From Strigops habroptila (taxonomy: Eukaryota > Chordata > Aves > Psittaciformes > Psittacidae): DNA of 64,000 bases. The notes under the pieces are model-generated. The model made no database searches. It was not told the DNA's origin and saw nothing but the letters and a program-made list of their open reading frames with translations. Positions 9,323-17,839 of this stretch are shown one piece after another; the stretch's first letter is position 1, and each line of letters begins with the position of its first letter. The translations under genes and the position numbers were made by a program. The DNA lies in the NCBI RefSeq assembly GCF_004027225.2, contig NW_022651085.1:1-64000 (forward strand). The letters run 5' to 3'.

Positions 9323-10714
9323 CTAGGGCTGGAATGGGGGGGATTGGGGGGGTTGGGGCTGGAATTGGGGGGGTTTGGGGGCTGGAACTGCGGGGCTGGA
9401 GCTGGAGCCGGGGGGGGCTGGAGCGGGAACTGGGGGTCTCTGGGGCTGGGGGGGGGGGTCATAGGACATTGGGGGGGGGCTCAGCAATGGGGACGGGGAG
9501 GACGGACACACAACACCCGAGCAGGCTGAAGGGGGTGTGGGGGGGGGTGACATTGAGGGGGGGGGGGGGCGCTGTTTGTGCCCCCCCCCCAATGGGAACC
9601 CTCGGGGGGGCCCCCCCAAAACCCTCTCCAGGTACCGCTGCAGCTCCCGGTCCCGCAGGGGCGGGGGGGGACGGCGAGGAGGGGGCAGGAAAGTCCGGCC
9701 TGGAATATGGTTGGAGATAGGAATAGGGCGGCTTCGGGGCCGGGGGGGCCGGATGAGGCGAGGGGGGGCCCCGATGGTCGCCTCTTGCTTGCGCTTCTGC
9801 TCCACGTCGTGGATGATGTCCACCACGTCGTCTGCGGGGAGGTGCAGCTTGCTCGAGAGCTCGATCAGTTGGTCGATGGTGCCGGGGTCCAGGTCATCCA
9901 CCTCGGCCGGATCCTGCGGCTGGAGCTCGTTGGAGCCCATCGGAATCTCGTTGGAGCCCATCGGAAGCTCATTGGAGCCCATCGGGAGCTCGTTGCCTCT
10001 TGGGATCATCTCGTTGCCTCTTGAGAGCATCTCGTTGCCCCTTGAGAACATCTCGTTGCCCCTCGGGAGGATCTCGTTGTCTTCCAAGCCCCCGTTGCCT
10101 TCAAAGCCATCATTGCCTTCAAAGCCCCCCTTTCCCTTCACTCCCCCGTTGTCCTCATCGCCTTCATCTCCTTCGAACCCCCCATCCAACCCATCGCCGA
10201 CATCCGACGGGATCCCATCTCCCTCCTCGGGCTCAGCCTCTTCCGACCTCTTGTCCTCGGCTACGGCGGCTCCGGGTCCGCGGAGCAGGTACCGGAGGAG
10301 CAGATCCGAGGCCAAATCAGCCAAACGCTCCTCCTCGGCGGCCGCTTTCCGCGCTGCCTCCGCCTGTCGCCGGCTCTCGGCCAGCTCCTCGTAGCGCCGC
10401 TCCAGCAGGCGGTGCTCCAGGCTCTGCTGCTGCCGGAGCTGCCGGGAGCTGGGCCAGCCCCGGTCCCGTTCCCGTTCCCGATCCCGCTGCCGATCCCGTT
10501 TGGCTTCAGCCCGGAGCCGGCCCAATTCTTCCAGGTCTTTCAACACCTCGTTGTGGGTCCCCAAAGGAGCCGAGCGTTTGGTCAAGACGTGGGGGGGAGC
10601 GGGCGATGGCGGGGTCGGGGGGGGCCGGGGGGAGGGTTTGGGGTGACTCTGGACCAGGAGGGTGATGGAGAGGAGCAGCGCGGCGCTGCGGAGGGGCCGC
10701 GCCGGGGCCGCCAT
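9323..10714 (-). CDS. VGF: VGF, granin-like neuroendocrine prohormone
   Basis: A single coding exon of 463 codons plus stop. In mammals VGF is packed into dense-core vesicles of neurons and endocrine cells and cleaved to peptides. The start chosen (GGCGCCATGG) lies just after a CCCGCAG acceptor; residues 1-23 are a signal peptide (core ALLLSITLLV). Recognition rests on RRQAEAARKAAAEEERLADL and SDLLLRYLLRG (115-145), AEDKRSEE (152-159), and TIDQLIELSSKLHLPADDVV (279-298) followed by EQKRKQ, all closely like mammalian VGF. Dibasic sites at 46-47, 155-156 and 307-308 are likely convertase sites. Oddities: eight heptad units NEMxSRG/NELPMGS (213-268); the region corresponding to mammalian TLQP-21 is shortened (RTFLPPPRR); AQEE-30-like sequence is not evident; and about 97 Pro-rich residues follow YLERVL, where mammalian VGF stops soon after the equivalent YIEHVL. 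Confidence 0.93.
   Translation of the reverse strand: MAAPARPLRSAALLLSITLLVQSHPKPSPRPPPTPPSPAPPHVLTKRSAPLGTHNEVLKDLEELGRLRAEAKRDRQRDRERERDRGWPSSRQLRQQQSLEHRLLERRYEELAESRRQAEAARKAAAEEERLADLASDLLLRYLLRGPGAAVAEDKRSEEAEPEEGDGIPSDVGDGLDGGFEGDEGDEDNGGVKGKGGFEGNDGFEGNGGLEDNEILPRGNEMFSRGNEMLSRGNEMIPRGNELPMGSNELPMGSNEIPMGSNELQPQDPAEVDDLDPGTIDQLIELSSKLHLPADDVVDIIHDVEQKRKQEATIGAPPRLIRPPRPRSRPIPISNHIPGRTFLPPPRRPPPPLRDRELQRYLERVLGGPPRGFPLGGGHKQRPPPPSMSPPPTPPSACSGVVCPSSPSPLLSPPPMSYDPPPQPQRPPVPAPAPPGSSSSPAVPAPKPPQFQPQPPQSPPFQP
9911..10078 (-). repeat. 21-bp coding repeat inside VGF (eight heptads)
   Basis: Eight 7-residue units in frame: NEILPRG, NEMFSRG, NEMLSRG, NEMIPRG, NELPMGS twice, NEIPMGS, NELQPQD. 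At DNA level this is a 21-bp minisatellite within the coding exon. Nothing like it is known to me in mammalian VGF. Confidence 0.9.
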
Positions 10715-10859
10715 GGCGCCTGCGGGGGGGGGGAGGACACACACACACAGGAGGGACGTGGGGTTGGGGTGGATGAGCCCCGATGTGGGGGTTCACCCCC
10801 CCCCTCCGGAGTCCCCAACACATCAGCGCCGTGTGACACACAGAGACCTCGTCCCCTGT

Positions 10860-11280
10860 GGCACCCCCCGTGTCCCTCCATGGGACACCCCCATTTCCCC
10901 CCTCTGCATGTCCCTCCCCCCGGACCCCCATGTCCCTGCTGGCATCCCCATCCCCCCCCCCCGGAACCCCCATATCTCCCCTCTGCACGTCCCCCCCCCA
11001 GGACTCCCATGGGGACACCCCTCTGTCCCCCTCTTGCATGTCCTCCCCCCGGGACCCCCATGTCCTCCCTCCATATATCCCCGTAGCAGCCCATGTACCC
11101 TCCTTGGGACTCCCATGTCTCCCTGGAACCCCCATGGGGACACCTCCATGTCCCCCCCCTGCATGTCTCATGTCCCCCCCCGGAACCCCCATGTCCCCCC
11201 CCCCCGGGACCCCCATGTCCCCTCTCCACATATCCCCATAGCACCCCCATCTCCCCCTCCCCATCTCCCCCCGCGGGACA
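10860..11280. repeat. C-rich CCCCATGTCCC minisatellite in VGF intron
   Basis: Variants of CCCCCATGTCCCTCC, GGGACCCCCATGTC and CATATCCCC, with larger units of about 60-70 bp carrying TGCATGTC. It gives overlapping open frames on both strands, none with coding features. Confidence 0.7.
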
Positions 11281-11469
11281 CCCCCAGCTGATGGTTGACT
11301 GGGGGGGGGACATACACAACACAGGGCTCAGTTTTGGGGGCAGCTGCCCCCCCCCCATTTTGGGGGCTCATTCACATCCTCTCCCCCCCCATCCCCGTGT
11401 CCCCCTCCAGAGCATCCCCTAAGCCCCCGGTGGTTAATGATGGGGGGGGGAGCGGCGGGGGTTGCATGT

Positions 11470-11790
11470 ATGAGGCATGTGCACACACATGTACACGTGT
11501 GGGCCATGAACACATGCACACATGTAACGTGTGATGACACACAGACAGCTCACGTGGCTGCCGCGCCCGCACACGCGTGTGAACGGGCAGCGTCACGACC
11601 CGCACACACGTGTGACACGCAATGTCACGACACACACACGTGTGACACGCAACTTCATGACTCACACACGTGTGAACACGCAGCGTCACGACACACGCAC
11701 GTGTGAACACGCAGCTTCATGACTCACACACGCGTGTGACGCGCAGCTTCATGACTCACACACGTGTGAACACGCAGCGCCACCCCCCCC
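11470..11790. repeat. ~32-bp array with palindromic CACACGTGTG E-boxes
   Basis: Seven to nine copies of a unit containing ACACACGTGTGA followed by ACACGCAGCGTCACGAC or ACACGCAACTTCATGACTC. Each copy carries CACGTG within the 10-bp palindrome CACACGTGTG. It ends in a CA run near 11796-11812. It lies inside the inferred VGF 5' intron. Confidence 0.8.
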
Positions 11791-12179
11791 GTGCACACAC
11801 ACACACACACACGGGGAGGGGGGGTTGTTGCGGGGTGACACACGCACCCCCCATCCCATTGAACACACGCAAACATGCTTGTGCACATGCCATGCACATG
11901 CCAACATGTACCTCCCATGGAAAACACAAGCACACGCGTGTGCACACCCCGGGACACGCTACACTCCCCCCCGCAACCTTCAACACTCCTCCCCCCAAAG
12001 CACCCCACATCTCACTGCACCCCCCTTAACGCCGCCCCCCCAAATCCTCCCCCCACCCCCTTTTCACACACCCCCCCACCCCCAAAACCCCATTTGGGAG
12101 GGGGGGGCACCCCTACACACCCCTCCACCCCCCAATCTGGACCAATAGCGGGGTTTGGGGGGGGCCAAGGGCTATTTAC

Positions 12180-12395
12180 CGGCTCCGGGGGGGGGGGTGT
12201 CTCTGCAGATCCGGGGTGTCTCCCTTCACCCCCCCACTTCTTCCAGGCTGAGGGGGGGCGGCTGGATCGCAGTGGGGGGGGGGGTCGATGTGCGGTGCGG
12301 ATGGGGGGGTCGCAGTGAATGGGGGGTCCCGACGGGGGTGGGTGTCGCGGATAAAGGGGGGTCCCGGCCCTCGCCGGCGTCTCGCCCTTCAGCAC
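12180..12395 (-). other. VGF 5' non-coding exon (inferred)
   Basis: Bounded below by a donor (GCCG|GTAAAT) and above by the expected transcription start 25-30 bp from the TATA box at 12421-12426. No credible coding frame joins it to the VGF ATG, so it should be 5' UTR. The start site is an estimate. Confidence 0.5.
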
Positions 12396-12408
12396 CCTGG
12401 ACAGCGGC
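12388..12408 (+). promoter_or_regulatory. RE1/NRSE (REST) element at the VGF start site
   Basis: The 21 bases match the RE1 consensus at all but about three positions. TTCAGCACC on the left and GGACAGCG on the right are exact and correctly spaced; two mismatches fall in the variable centre. REST represses neuronal genes in non-neuronal cells, so this element at the start site of a neuroendocrine gene is functionally coherent. Confidence 0.8.
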
Positions 12409-12420
12409 GGCGCCGCCCCC

Positions 12421-12447
12421 TTTATACACGCGGGGCCCCACGTGGGG
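12421..12447 (-). promoter_or_regulatory. VGF TATA box and adjoining CACGTG E-box
   Basis: Minus-strand TATAAA occupies 12426-12421 in the context GTGTATAAAGGG. Ten bases upstream is the 12-bp palindrome CCCCACGTGGGG (12436-12447), an E-box. Mammalian VGF also has a TATA promoter with a CRE just upstream. Confidence 0.8.
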
Positions 12448-12452
12448 GGTCG

Positions 12453-12468
12453 CCATTGACGTCAATGG
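12453..12468 (-). promoter_or_regulatory. VGF CRE in a 16-bp palindrome
   Basis: CCATTGACGTCAATGG is a perfect palindrome around the consensus CRE TGACGTCA (12457-12464), about 31 bp upstream of the TATA box. The palindromic CRE is the known CREB/ATF target of mammalian VGF promoters and underlies induction by cAMP and neurotrophins. An NRF1-like TGCGCAGGCGC lies further upstream near 12530-12540. Confidence 0.85.
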
Positions 12469-12603
12469 CCCATTCATAAAATCCGGCCGGGCCCGGGAAA
12501 AAGGAGCCGGGGGGGGGGGGGGGGGGTTCGCGCCTGCGCAGAGCGCCCCGCGCGGGGAGCGGCCGCGGGATGAATGAACGCGGGGGGATGAATGAATGGG
12601 GGG

Positions 12604-13330
12604 GGGCCCCACGTTACAGCCCCCCCCCTTGAGCCCCATACAGCCCTATACACACATACAGCCCTATACACCCCCCACACCTATATACACCCCCCATACA
12701 CACGTAGAGCCCTATACACCCCCTCCCGAGCCCCACACACCCCCCTATACACACATACAGCCCTATACACCCCCATTGCCCCTATACACCCCCTATGCCC
12801 CTATACACCCCCCTACACACACATAAACCCCTATACACCCCCCTATACACACACACAGCCCTATACACCCCCCTTCGCATGCAGCCCCTATGCACCCCCC
12901 ATGCCCCTATCACCCCCCTACACACACATAGACTCCTATACACCCCCCATACCCATATACAGCCCTATACACCCCCATGCCCCTATGCGCACACCCTCAT
13001 GCCACCCAGTACCACTATACACACACACACTCCCACACCCCCCCATACTCCTATACGCCCCCCTATACACACACACCCCCCCTATACACCCCCTATACCT
13101 CTATACACACCCCCTACGCCCCCCATGCCACCCAGTACCCCTATACACCCCCTACACACACCCCCCCATACATCCTCCCCTATACACACCCCCTACGTCC
13201 CCCCATACAACTCAGTACCCCTATTGACCCCCTACACGCACACCCCCTACACATACATACATGCCCCATACCACTGCACACACCCCTATAGACACCCCCA
13301 AGGTCACAGTCACCCCCACAACAGCGCTTC
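12604..13330. repeat. CCCTATACACCCCC(C)ATACACACATA minisatellite
   Basis: About 730 bp of degenerate CCCCTATACACCCCCC, ACACACATACAGCC and CCCCATGCCCCTATA units upstream of the VGF promoter. Tyr/Thr/Pro-rich open frames here result from the repeat. Confidence 0.8.
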
Positions 13331-13600
13331 CTCCACCCCTATGTACGTGTATCTATGGAGGGTGCACATATGTGTCTATATGTGTATCTATACATGTGTG
13401 TGTGCATATACGTGCCTATACGTACATGTGCCTGCATATACGTGTGTACATTCACGTATACATGCATGTATTTGTCTGTATACGTGTTTCTATAGGGGTG
13501 TGTGCATATACACCTGTGTCTGCCTGTAGCCTGTCTATATGTGCATCTACACACATATACACGCACCCACACGTGTGCCCATGCACCTATAGCTCTCTCC
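13331..13600. repeat. TATACGTGTG-type simple repeat
   Basis: Alternating purine-pyrimidine sequence (ATATGTGTCTATATGTGTATC, ATACGTGTGTACATTCACG) with many TACGTG and TATATGTG steps. Such sequence can adopt Z-DNA. No gene seen. Confidence 0.65.
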
Positions 13601-13673
13601 AGCCACCTCTACACCCCTATAGGCCTCCCTATAGGTGCCCCCCCGGCCAGCACTGCGGGAGGAGGTGACTCAC

Positions 13674-13823
13674 CAATGCAGCTGTACTGGGGGGGGTTGT
13701 GGGTGTGCGAGTGTGTAGGTGATGGGGGGGGGCCTTATAGAGCTCCGACGCCTCCCCCACCTATAGAGGGGGGGCATGGGGGGGGCGGGATGAGTCACTA
13801 ATTGCTGCAGCTGCCTCAGCAAC
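13674..13823 (-). promoter_or_regulatory. Candidate TATA promoter and short first exon (minus)
   Basis: A non-repetitive island among minisatellites. Read on the minus strand: a MARE/E-box-like block with TTGCTGAGGCAGCTGCAGC and AATTAG (13798-13823), an AP-1 site TGACTCA (13797-13791), a TATA motif CTATAAGG (about 13741-13733), then some 30-60 nt of possible exon ending CATTG at a consensus donor GTGAGTCA (13673). It could be a distal alternative VGF first exon, splicing to the acceptor at 10720, or the start of an unrecognised non-coding transcript. No coding potential is visible. The donor overlaps a second AP-1 match (13666-13672). Confidence 0.35.
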
Positions 13824-13829
13824 GGGGGG

Positions 13830-14920
13830 AGTAGAGAGGGGGGTATAGGGGAAAGGGGGGTGTGTAGGGGGTGGGAAGGTGAATGGGGGGTATATAGGGA
13901 GTGGGGGGTGTATGGGGAGTGGGAAGGTGTATGGGGATTACAGAGGGAACAGGGGGTGTATAGGGGGTAGGAAGGTGAATGGGGGTATATAGGGAGTGGG
14001 GGGTGTATGGGGAGTGGGAAGGTGTATGGGGGTTATAGAGGGAATAGGGGGTGTGTAGGGGGTGGGAAGGTGAATGGGGGATATATAGGGAGGAGGGGGA
14101 TGTATAGGGAGTGGGAAGGTGTATGGGGGGTCTATAGGGAACAGGGGGGTGTATAGGGAGAAAAGGGGTGTATAGGGGCTGGGAAGGTGTATGGGGGGTC
14201 TATAGGGAACAGGGGGGTATATAGGGAGAAAAGGGGTGTATAAGGGCTGGGAAGGGGTATGGGGTGTGTATAGGGAGGAGGATGATGTATAGGGGATGAA
14301 AGGGTATGTGGGGGGTCTATAGAGAGAAAGGGGGGTGTATAGGGGCTGGGAAGGTGTATGGGGGTACAGAGAGAGAAAGGGGGGTGTATAGGGGCTGGGA
14401 AGGTGTATAGGGGCTGGAAAGGTGTATGGGGGGTACAGAGGGAGAAGGGGGGTCTATAAGGAGAAAGGGGGTGTATAAGGGCTGGGAAGGGGTATGGGGT
14501 GTGTATAGGGAGGAGGAGGATGTATAGGGGATGAAAGGGTATGTGGGGGGTCTATAGAGAGAAAGGGGGGTGTATAGGGGCTGGGAAGGTGTATGGGGGT
14601 ACAGAGAGAGAAAGGGGGGTGTATAGGGGCTGGGAAGGTGTATAGGGGCTGGGAAGGTGTATGGGGGGTACAGAGGGAGAAGGGGGGTCTATACGGAGAA
14701 AGGGGGTGTATAGGGGCTGGGAAGGTGTATAAGGAGTATATAGGGAGAAAGGAGGTGTATAGGGGCTGGGAAGGTGTATGGGGAGTCTATAGGGAGGAGA
14801 GGTGTGTATGAGGAGTGGGAAGGTATATGGGGATTATAGAGGGAACAGGGGGTGTATAGAGGGCGGGAAAGTGTATGGGGGCTATATAGGGAGGAGGGGG
14901 CTGCCCAGCAGCAATAAGGG
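13830..14920. repeat. GGGAAGGTGTATGGGG / GGGTGTATAGGG minisatellite
   Basis: About 1.1 kb of purine-rich units (TGTATAGGGGCTGGGAAGG, GTATGGGGGGTACAGAGGGAG, TATAGGGAGAAAGGGGG). A larger block of about 240-250 bp is nearly repeated (about 14230-14430 and 14470-14660). No gene seen. Confidence 0.8.
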
Positions 14921-14929
14921 GTGTATGGG

Positions 14930-15530
14930 TCACGTATAGAACTTGGGGGGGTTAACTGAAGGTGGGGGGCGCTGTATAGGGCTGGAGGGGCTCTATAGGG
15001 GCTGGAGGAGCTCTATAGAGCTTGACATGGGCTACATAGGAGCTTGAGGGGGGCTGTAGAGAGCCTGAGAAAGGTTGTATATGGGCTGAGGGGGGTCTGT
15101 AGGGGCTCGTAGGGGCTCGATCGGAGGTTTAGGGGGGTCTATAGGGGCTGGGGGAGGGTCTAGAGGGGACTTTGGGGGGTTCTATAGGTGGTTCGGGGGT
15201 GTACAGGGGGCTTGGTGGGGGTCTATAGGGGCTGGTTAAGGCTCTATCGTGGACTTTGGGGTGTCTATAGGGGCTTGGGGGCCTCTATAGGGGCCTTTGA
15301 GGGGTCTATAGCGTGTGGGGAAGGTCTATAGGGGCCTTTGGGGGTCTATAGGGTCTGGGGAAGGGTCTATAGGGGCCTTTGGGGGGTCTATAGGGTCTGA
15401 GGGAGGGTCTGTAGGGGCCTTTGAGGGGTCTACAGGGTGCGGGGGAGGGTCTATAGGGGCTTTTGGGGGTCTATAGGGTCTGCGAGAGGGTCTATAGGGG
15501 CCTTTGGGGGTCTATAGGGGGCTGGGGCCT
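14930..15530. repeat. GGGTCTATAGGGGCCTTTGGGG minisatellite
   Basis: About 600 bp of roughly 35-45 bp units with GGTCTATAGGGGC, CCTTTGGGG and GTCTGGGGAAGG. No gene seen. Confidence 0.75.
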
Positions 15531-15534
15531 CCCC

Positions 15535-15755
15535 CCCCCCCGCCTCCCGTGGATGATTCACCCTGCGGCAGCCGCGCCCCCCCCGAGAGGTGGGGGGGGG
15601 GGGGGAGGGGCAGCGGTGACATCACCTCGGCATCACGTGGGGGGTCTCCTACTGCAGCGGCAGGAGCGGACACCCCCCCTCCCCTCCCCCCCCCGCCCTT
15701 GGGGGTGACCCTGACCCCCCCCTTGCCGGGAAGGGGAGGGGGGGCAGCATCCCCC
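15535..15755. other. GC-rich low-repeat segment with CRE-like and E-box sites
   Basis: C-rich/G-rich segment without clear tandem structure. It contains GGTGACATCACC (15615-15626, palindrome-like CRE variant) and ATCACGTG (15632-15639). No convincing exon or TATA box seen. Confidence 0.4.
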
Positions 15756-15760
15756 CTCCC

Positions 15761-16040
15761 CGTTGCCATGGCAGCCGTTGCCACGGCAGCCGTTGCCACG
15801 GCCCGAGCATCCCCCTGTTGCTATGCCACCGGTTGCTAGGGACCCCCCTGTTGCAATAGCGACCGTTGCTAGGGTCTTAGCATCCTCCCCCGTTGCCATG
15901 GCAGCCGTTGCTAGGGACACAGCATTCCCCTCCCCCGTTACCATGGCAGTCTTTGCTAGGTACCCAGCATCCCCCTGCTGCTATGCCAGCGGTTGCTACG
16001 GACCGAGCATCCCCCCGTTGCCATGGCAGCCGTTGTTAGG
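15761..16040. repeat. ~40-46 bp array of RFX X-box-like motifs
   Basis: Six to seven units each carry one or two motifs of the type GTTGCCATGGCAGC, GTTGCTAGGGAC, GTTGCTATGCCACC or GTTACCATGGCAG, followed by an AGCATCCCCC spacer. The RFX X-box consensus is GTTGCCATGGCAAC, so the array supplies about a dozen full or half X-boxes in 280 bp. Whether it is a regulatory element or a coincidental minisatellite cannot be told from sequence. Confidence 0.7.
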
Positions 16041-16119
16041 AACCCAGAATCCCCCCCTCCGCCCCCCCCGCCGGCTCCCTGCAACACCCCCCCCACAACA
16101 CGCCCCCCGCTCCGCCGCT

Positions 16120-16192
16120 GGCCCCGTGGCTCTGCGGCAGCGCCTCCGCCCGGGGAGAGGAAAGATCCGGGTTCGAGTCCCGCCCGGGGACG
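16120..16192 (+). pseudogene. tRNA-like relic
   Basis: A 73-nt stretch has a perfect B box GGTTCGAGTCC (16170-16180), four of five T-stem pairs and a partial acceptor stem (GGCCCCG near CGGGGAC). The D-arm and anticodon arm do not fold well and the A box is poor. I take it as a degenerate tRNA or tRNA-derived copy. No isotype is assigned. Confidence 0.3.
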
Positions 16193-16249
16193 AGCACGTG
16201 CGGCCGCACGAAACGCGCCCGTCCCGTGTACGAGTAATCCCCCTGCATC

Positions 16250-16800
16250 GCACGTGCACCCCCCATTGCACCCCATCATCATCATCCCGCACTGCCCAGC
16301 CCCCCATTATACCCCCACTGCACCCCACATGGCGACCCCTTCCCCATTACCCCCCCATCCCCACCCCATTACCTTGATTACACCCTGTTACTCCCCATTT
16401 CATCCCATTGCCCCCTATTATGTCCCATTAGCCACCCATTCCCCTCCATTCCCCCCTTTATGCTGTCTCTCATTGCCCCCCATTCCCTCCAAGCCGCCCT
16501 TTATGCTCCCATTCCCTTCCATTACCCTCCATTATCCCCATTCCCCCCCCATTGCCCTTATTCCCATTCCCCCCTCCCTTTATCAGCCCATTTCCCCCAT
16601 TCTCTCCCTGTATCCCCCATTATCCCACTCATTCCCCCATTCCCTCCTTTTATCCCCCCATTATCCCGCCTATTCCCCCATTCCCTCCCTTTACCCCCCA
16701 TTATCTCGCCCATTCCCCCATTCCCTCCTTTTATCCCGCCCATTCCCCCCATTCCCTCCCTTTACCCCCCATTATCCCGCCCATTCCCCCCATTCCCCAC
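16250..16800. repeat. CCCCATTATCCCGCCCATTCCCCCATTCCCTCC array
   Basis: Pyrimidine-rich units of about 40-46 bp (CATTATCCCGCCCATTCCC, CATTCCCTCCCTTTACCC), degenerate to the left and more regular at 16600-16790. No gene seen. Confidence 0.75.
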
Positions 16801-16870
16801 CCCCGTTGCCCGCGCATGCGCGCAGCCGGCGGGGCCAGGATGCGGCGCGGGGCGCGCAGCTGCGGCAGGC

Positions 16871-16944
16871 GGCGCCGTGGCTTAGTTGGTTAAAGCGCCT
16901 GTCTAGTAAACAGGAGATCCTGGGTTCGAATCCCAGCGGTGCCT
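16871..16944 (+). tRNA. tRNA-Thr (anticodon AGT)
   Basis: A complete 74-nt cloverleaf. Acceptor GGCGCCG pairs with CGGTGCC through one G-U; D-stem GCTT/AAGC; anticodon stem CCTGT/ACAGG around loop CTAGTAA (anticodon AGT, wobble A becoming inosine); variable loop AGATC; T-stem CTGGG/CCCAG around TTCGAAT. The internal A box TGGCTTAGTTGG and B box GGTTCGAATCC are intact, and a short T run follows as Pol III terminator. No intron. Upstream is a GC-rich GCGCATGCGCGC segment. It appears functional. Confidence 0.97.
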
Positions 16945-16999
16945 TTTGGCCCCCCCCCCCGCCCCGTGTGATGGGGGGGGTTTGAATGTGCTTTTTGGA

Positions 17000-17400
17000 G
17001 GGGGCAAAGGGAGCTGGGGGGCGTCGGGAGGGAGCTGGGATGGAACTTGGGGGCTGGAGCTGGAAGTGGGGGCGTTCCATAGATGAAACTGGGATGGAAT
17101 GGGGGGACTGAAGCAGGGACTGGTGCGAAGGTGCTGGAACTGGGAGGGAATTGGGGGCTGGAATTGGAGGGAACTGGGGCCTGGGGCTGGAACTGGGGGG
17201 TCTAAGGCTGGAGGGGAGGAACTGAGAGGTTGGAGCTAGAACTGGGGGATGGGGTTGGGATGGATCTGGGAGGGGGCTGGGATGGGGTTGGGATGGATCT
17301 GGAATGGGGCTGGGAGGGGGTTGGGATGGGGCTGGGATGGATCTGGGATGGGGTTGGGATGGCGCTGGGATCAGGCTGGGATGGGGTTGGGATGGGGTTG
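17000..17400. repeat. GGGATGGGGCTGGGATGGATCTGG minisatellite
   Basis: Purine-rich units of 12-25 bp (CTGGAACTGGGAGG grading into GGGTTGGGATGGGGCTGG). No gene seen. It separates the tRNA gene from the 3' end of mucin B. Confidence 0.7.
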
Positions 17401-17830
17401 GACACATTCTCCATGGCCAAGAACATGGCTCATGGTTTCTTGGAGGTCTCCACTTGCTTGAGTGGCCTTTGGCCACATGTCCCATGTCTCTGGTTCCTGG
17501 TTGGAGCTTCCCAGAGCAATTCCACCCCCTGGAGCTGGGAATGGTGCCACAGAGCCACCACATGGGGCTCCAAACACCTAAATGTGAGCCCAAAACCCAA
17601 CTGAGAGCCCAAAAACCCAATCGAGGCCCTCAAGAGATGGAATCAACATGTTAATAAATATCTTTCCCTCAAGACATGGACCATCCACCTCAGGTGAAGC
17701 CTCATGAGCTCCGTAGGGCCCCATCCGACCACTGGGATGTCCTCTCCAGCGAGGAACCCCCCCCAAGAACCATGGAGGAATCATCATCCATCACAGAGGA
17801 ACCTCATCCCACGTCGGTGTCCCCCCAAAA
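17400..17830. other. Low-copy island downstream of mucin B
   Basis: About 400 bp of mostly non-repetitive sequence between minisatellites. It contains the near-repeat CCTCAAGA(G/C)ATGGA at about 17629 and 17671, flanking the AT-rich TTAATAAATATCTTT. On the minus strand this could be part of the mucin B 3' UTR (ATTTATTA is AU-rich-element-like), but no canonical AATAAA is found on that strand between here and the mucin B stop. Nothing coding recognised. Confidence 0.35.
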
Positions 17831-17839
17831 CGAGCCATG

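Larger units (their letters stand above)
10720..12179 (-). other. VGF 5' intron (inferred)
   Basis: The minus strand shows an acceptor CCCCCCCGCAG ending at 10720, five bases before the VGF ATG, and a donor G|GTAAAT at 12180/12179. The intron would be about 1.46 kb. It holds C-rich CCCATGTCCCCCC minisatellite (10860-11280), a CACGTG-rich array (11470-11790) and C-rich sequence (11800-12170). Mammalian VGF likewise has 5' non-coding sequence split from a single coding exon. Confidence 0.6.

Noticed and set aside
12592-13668. Thr/Pro/Tyr-rich frames upstream of VGF (YTPPYTHTQPY)
   Set aside because: Repeat translation of CCCTATACACC; no start context, domains or conserved boundaries.
17653-17658. 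AATAAA on the plus strand as a poly(A) signal
   Set aside because: No plus-strand gene ends here; the neighbouring gene (mucin B) is on the minus strand. It may be chance in an AT-rich patch.
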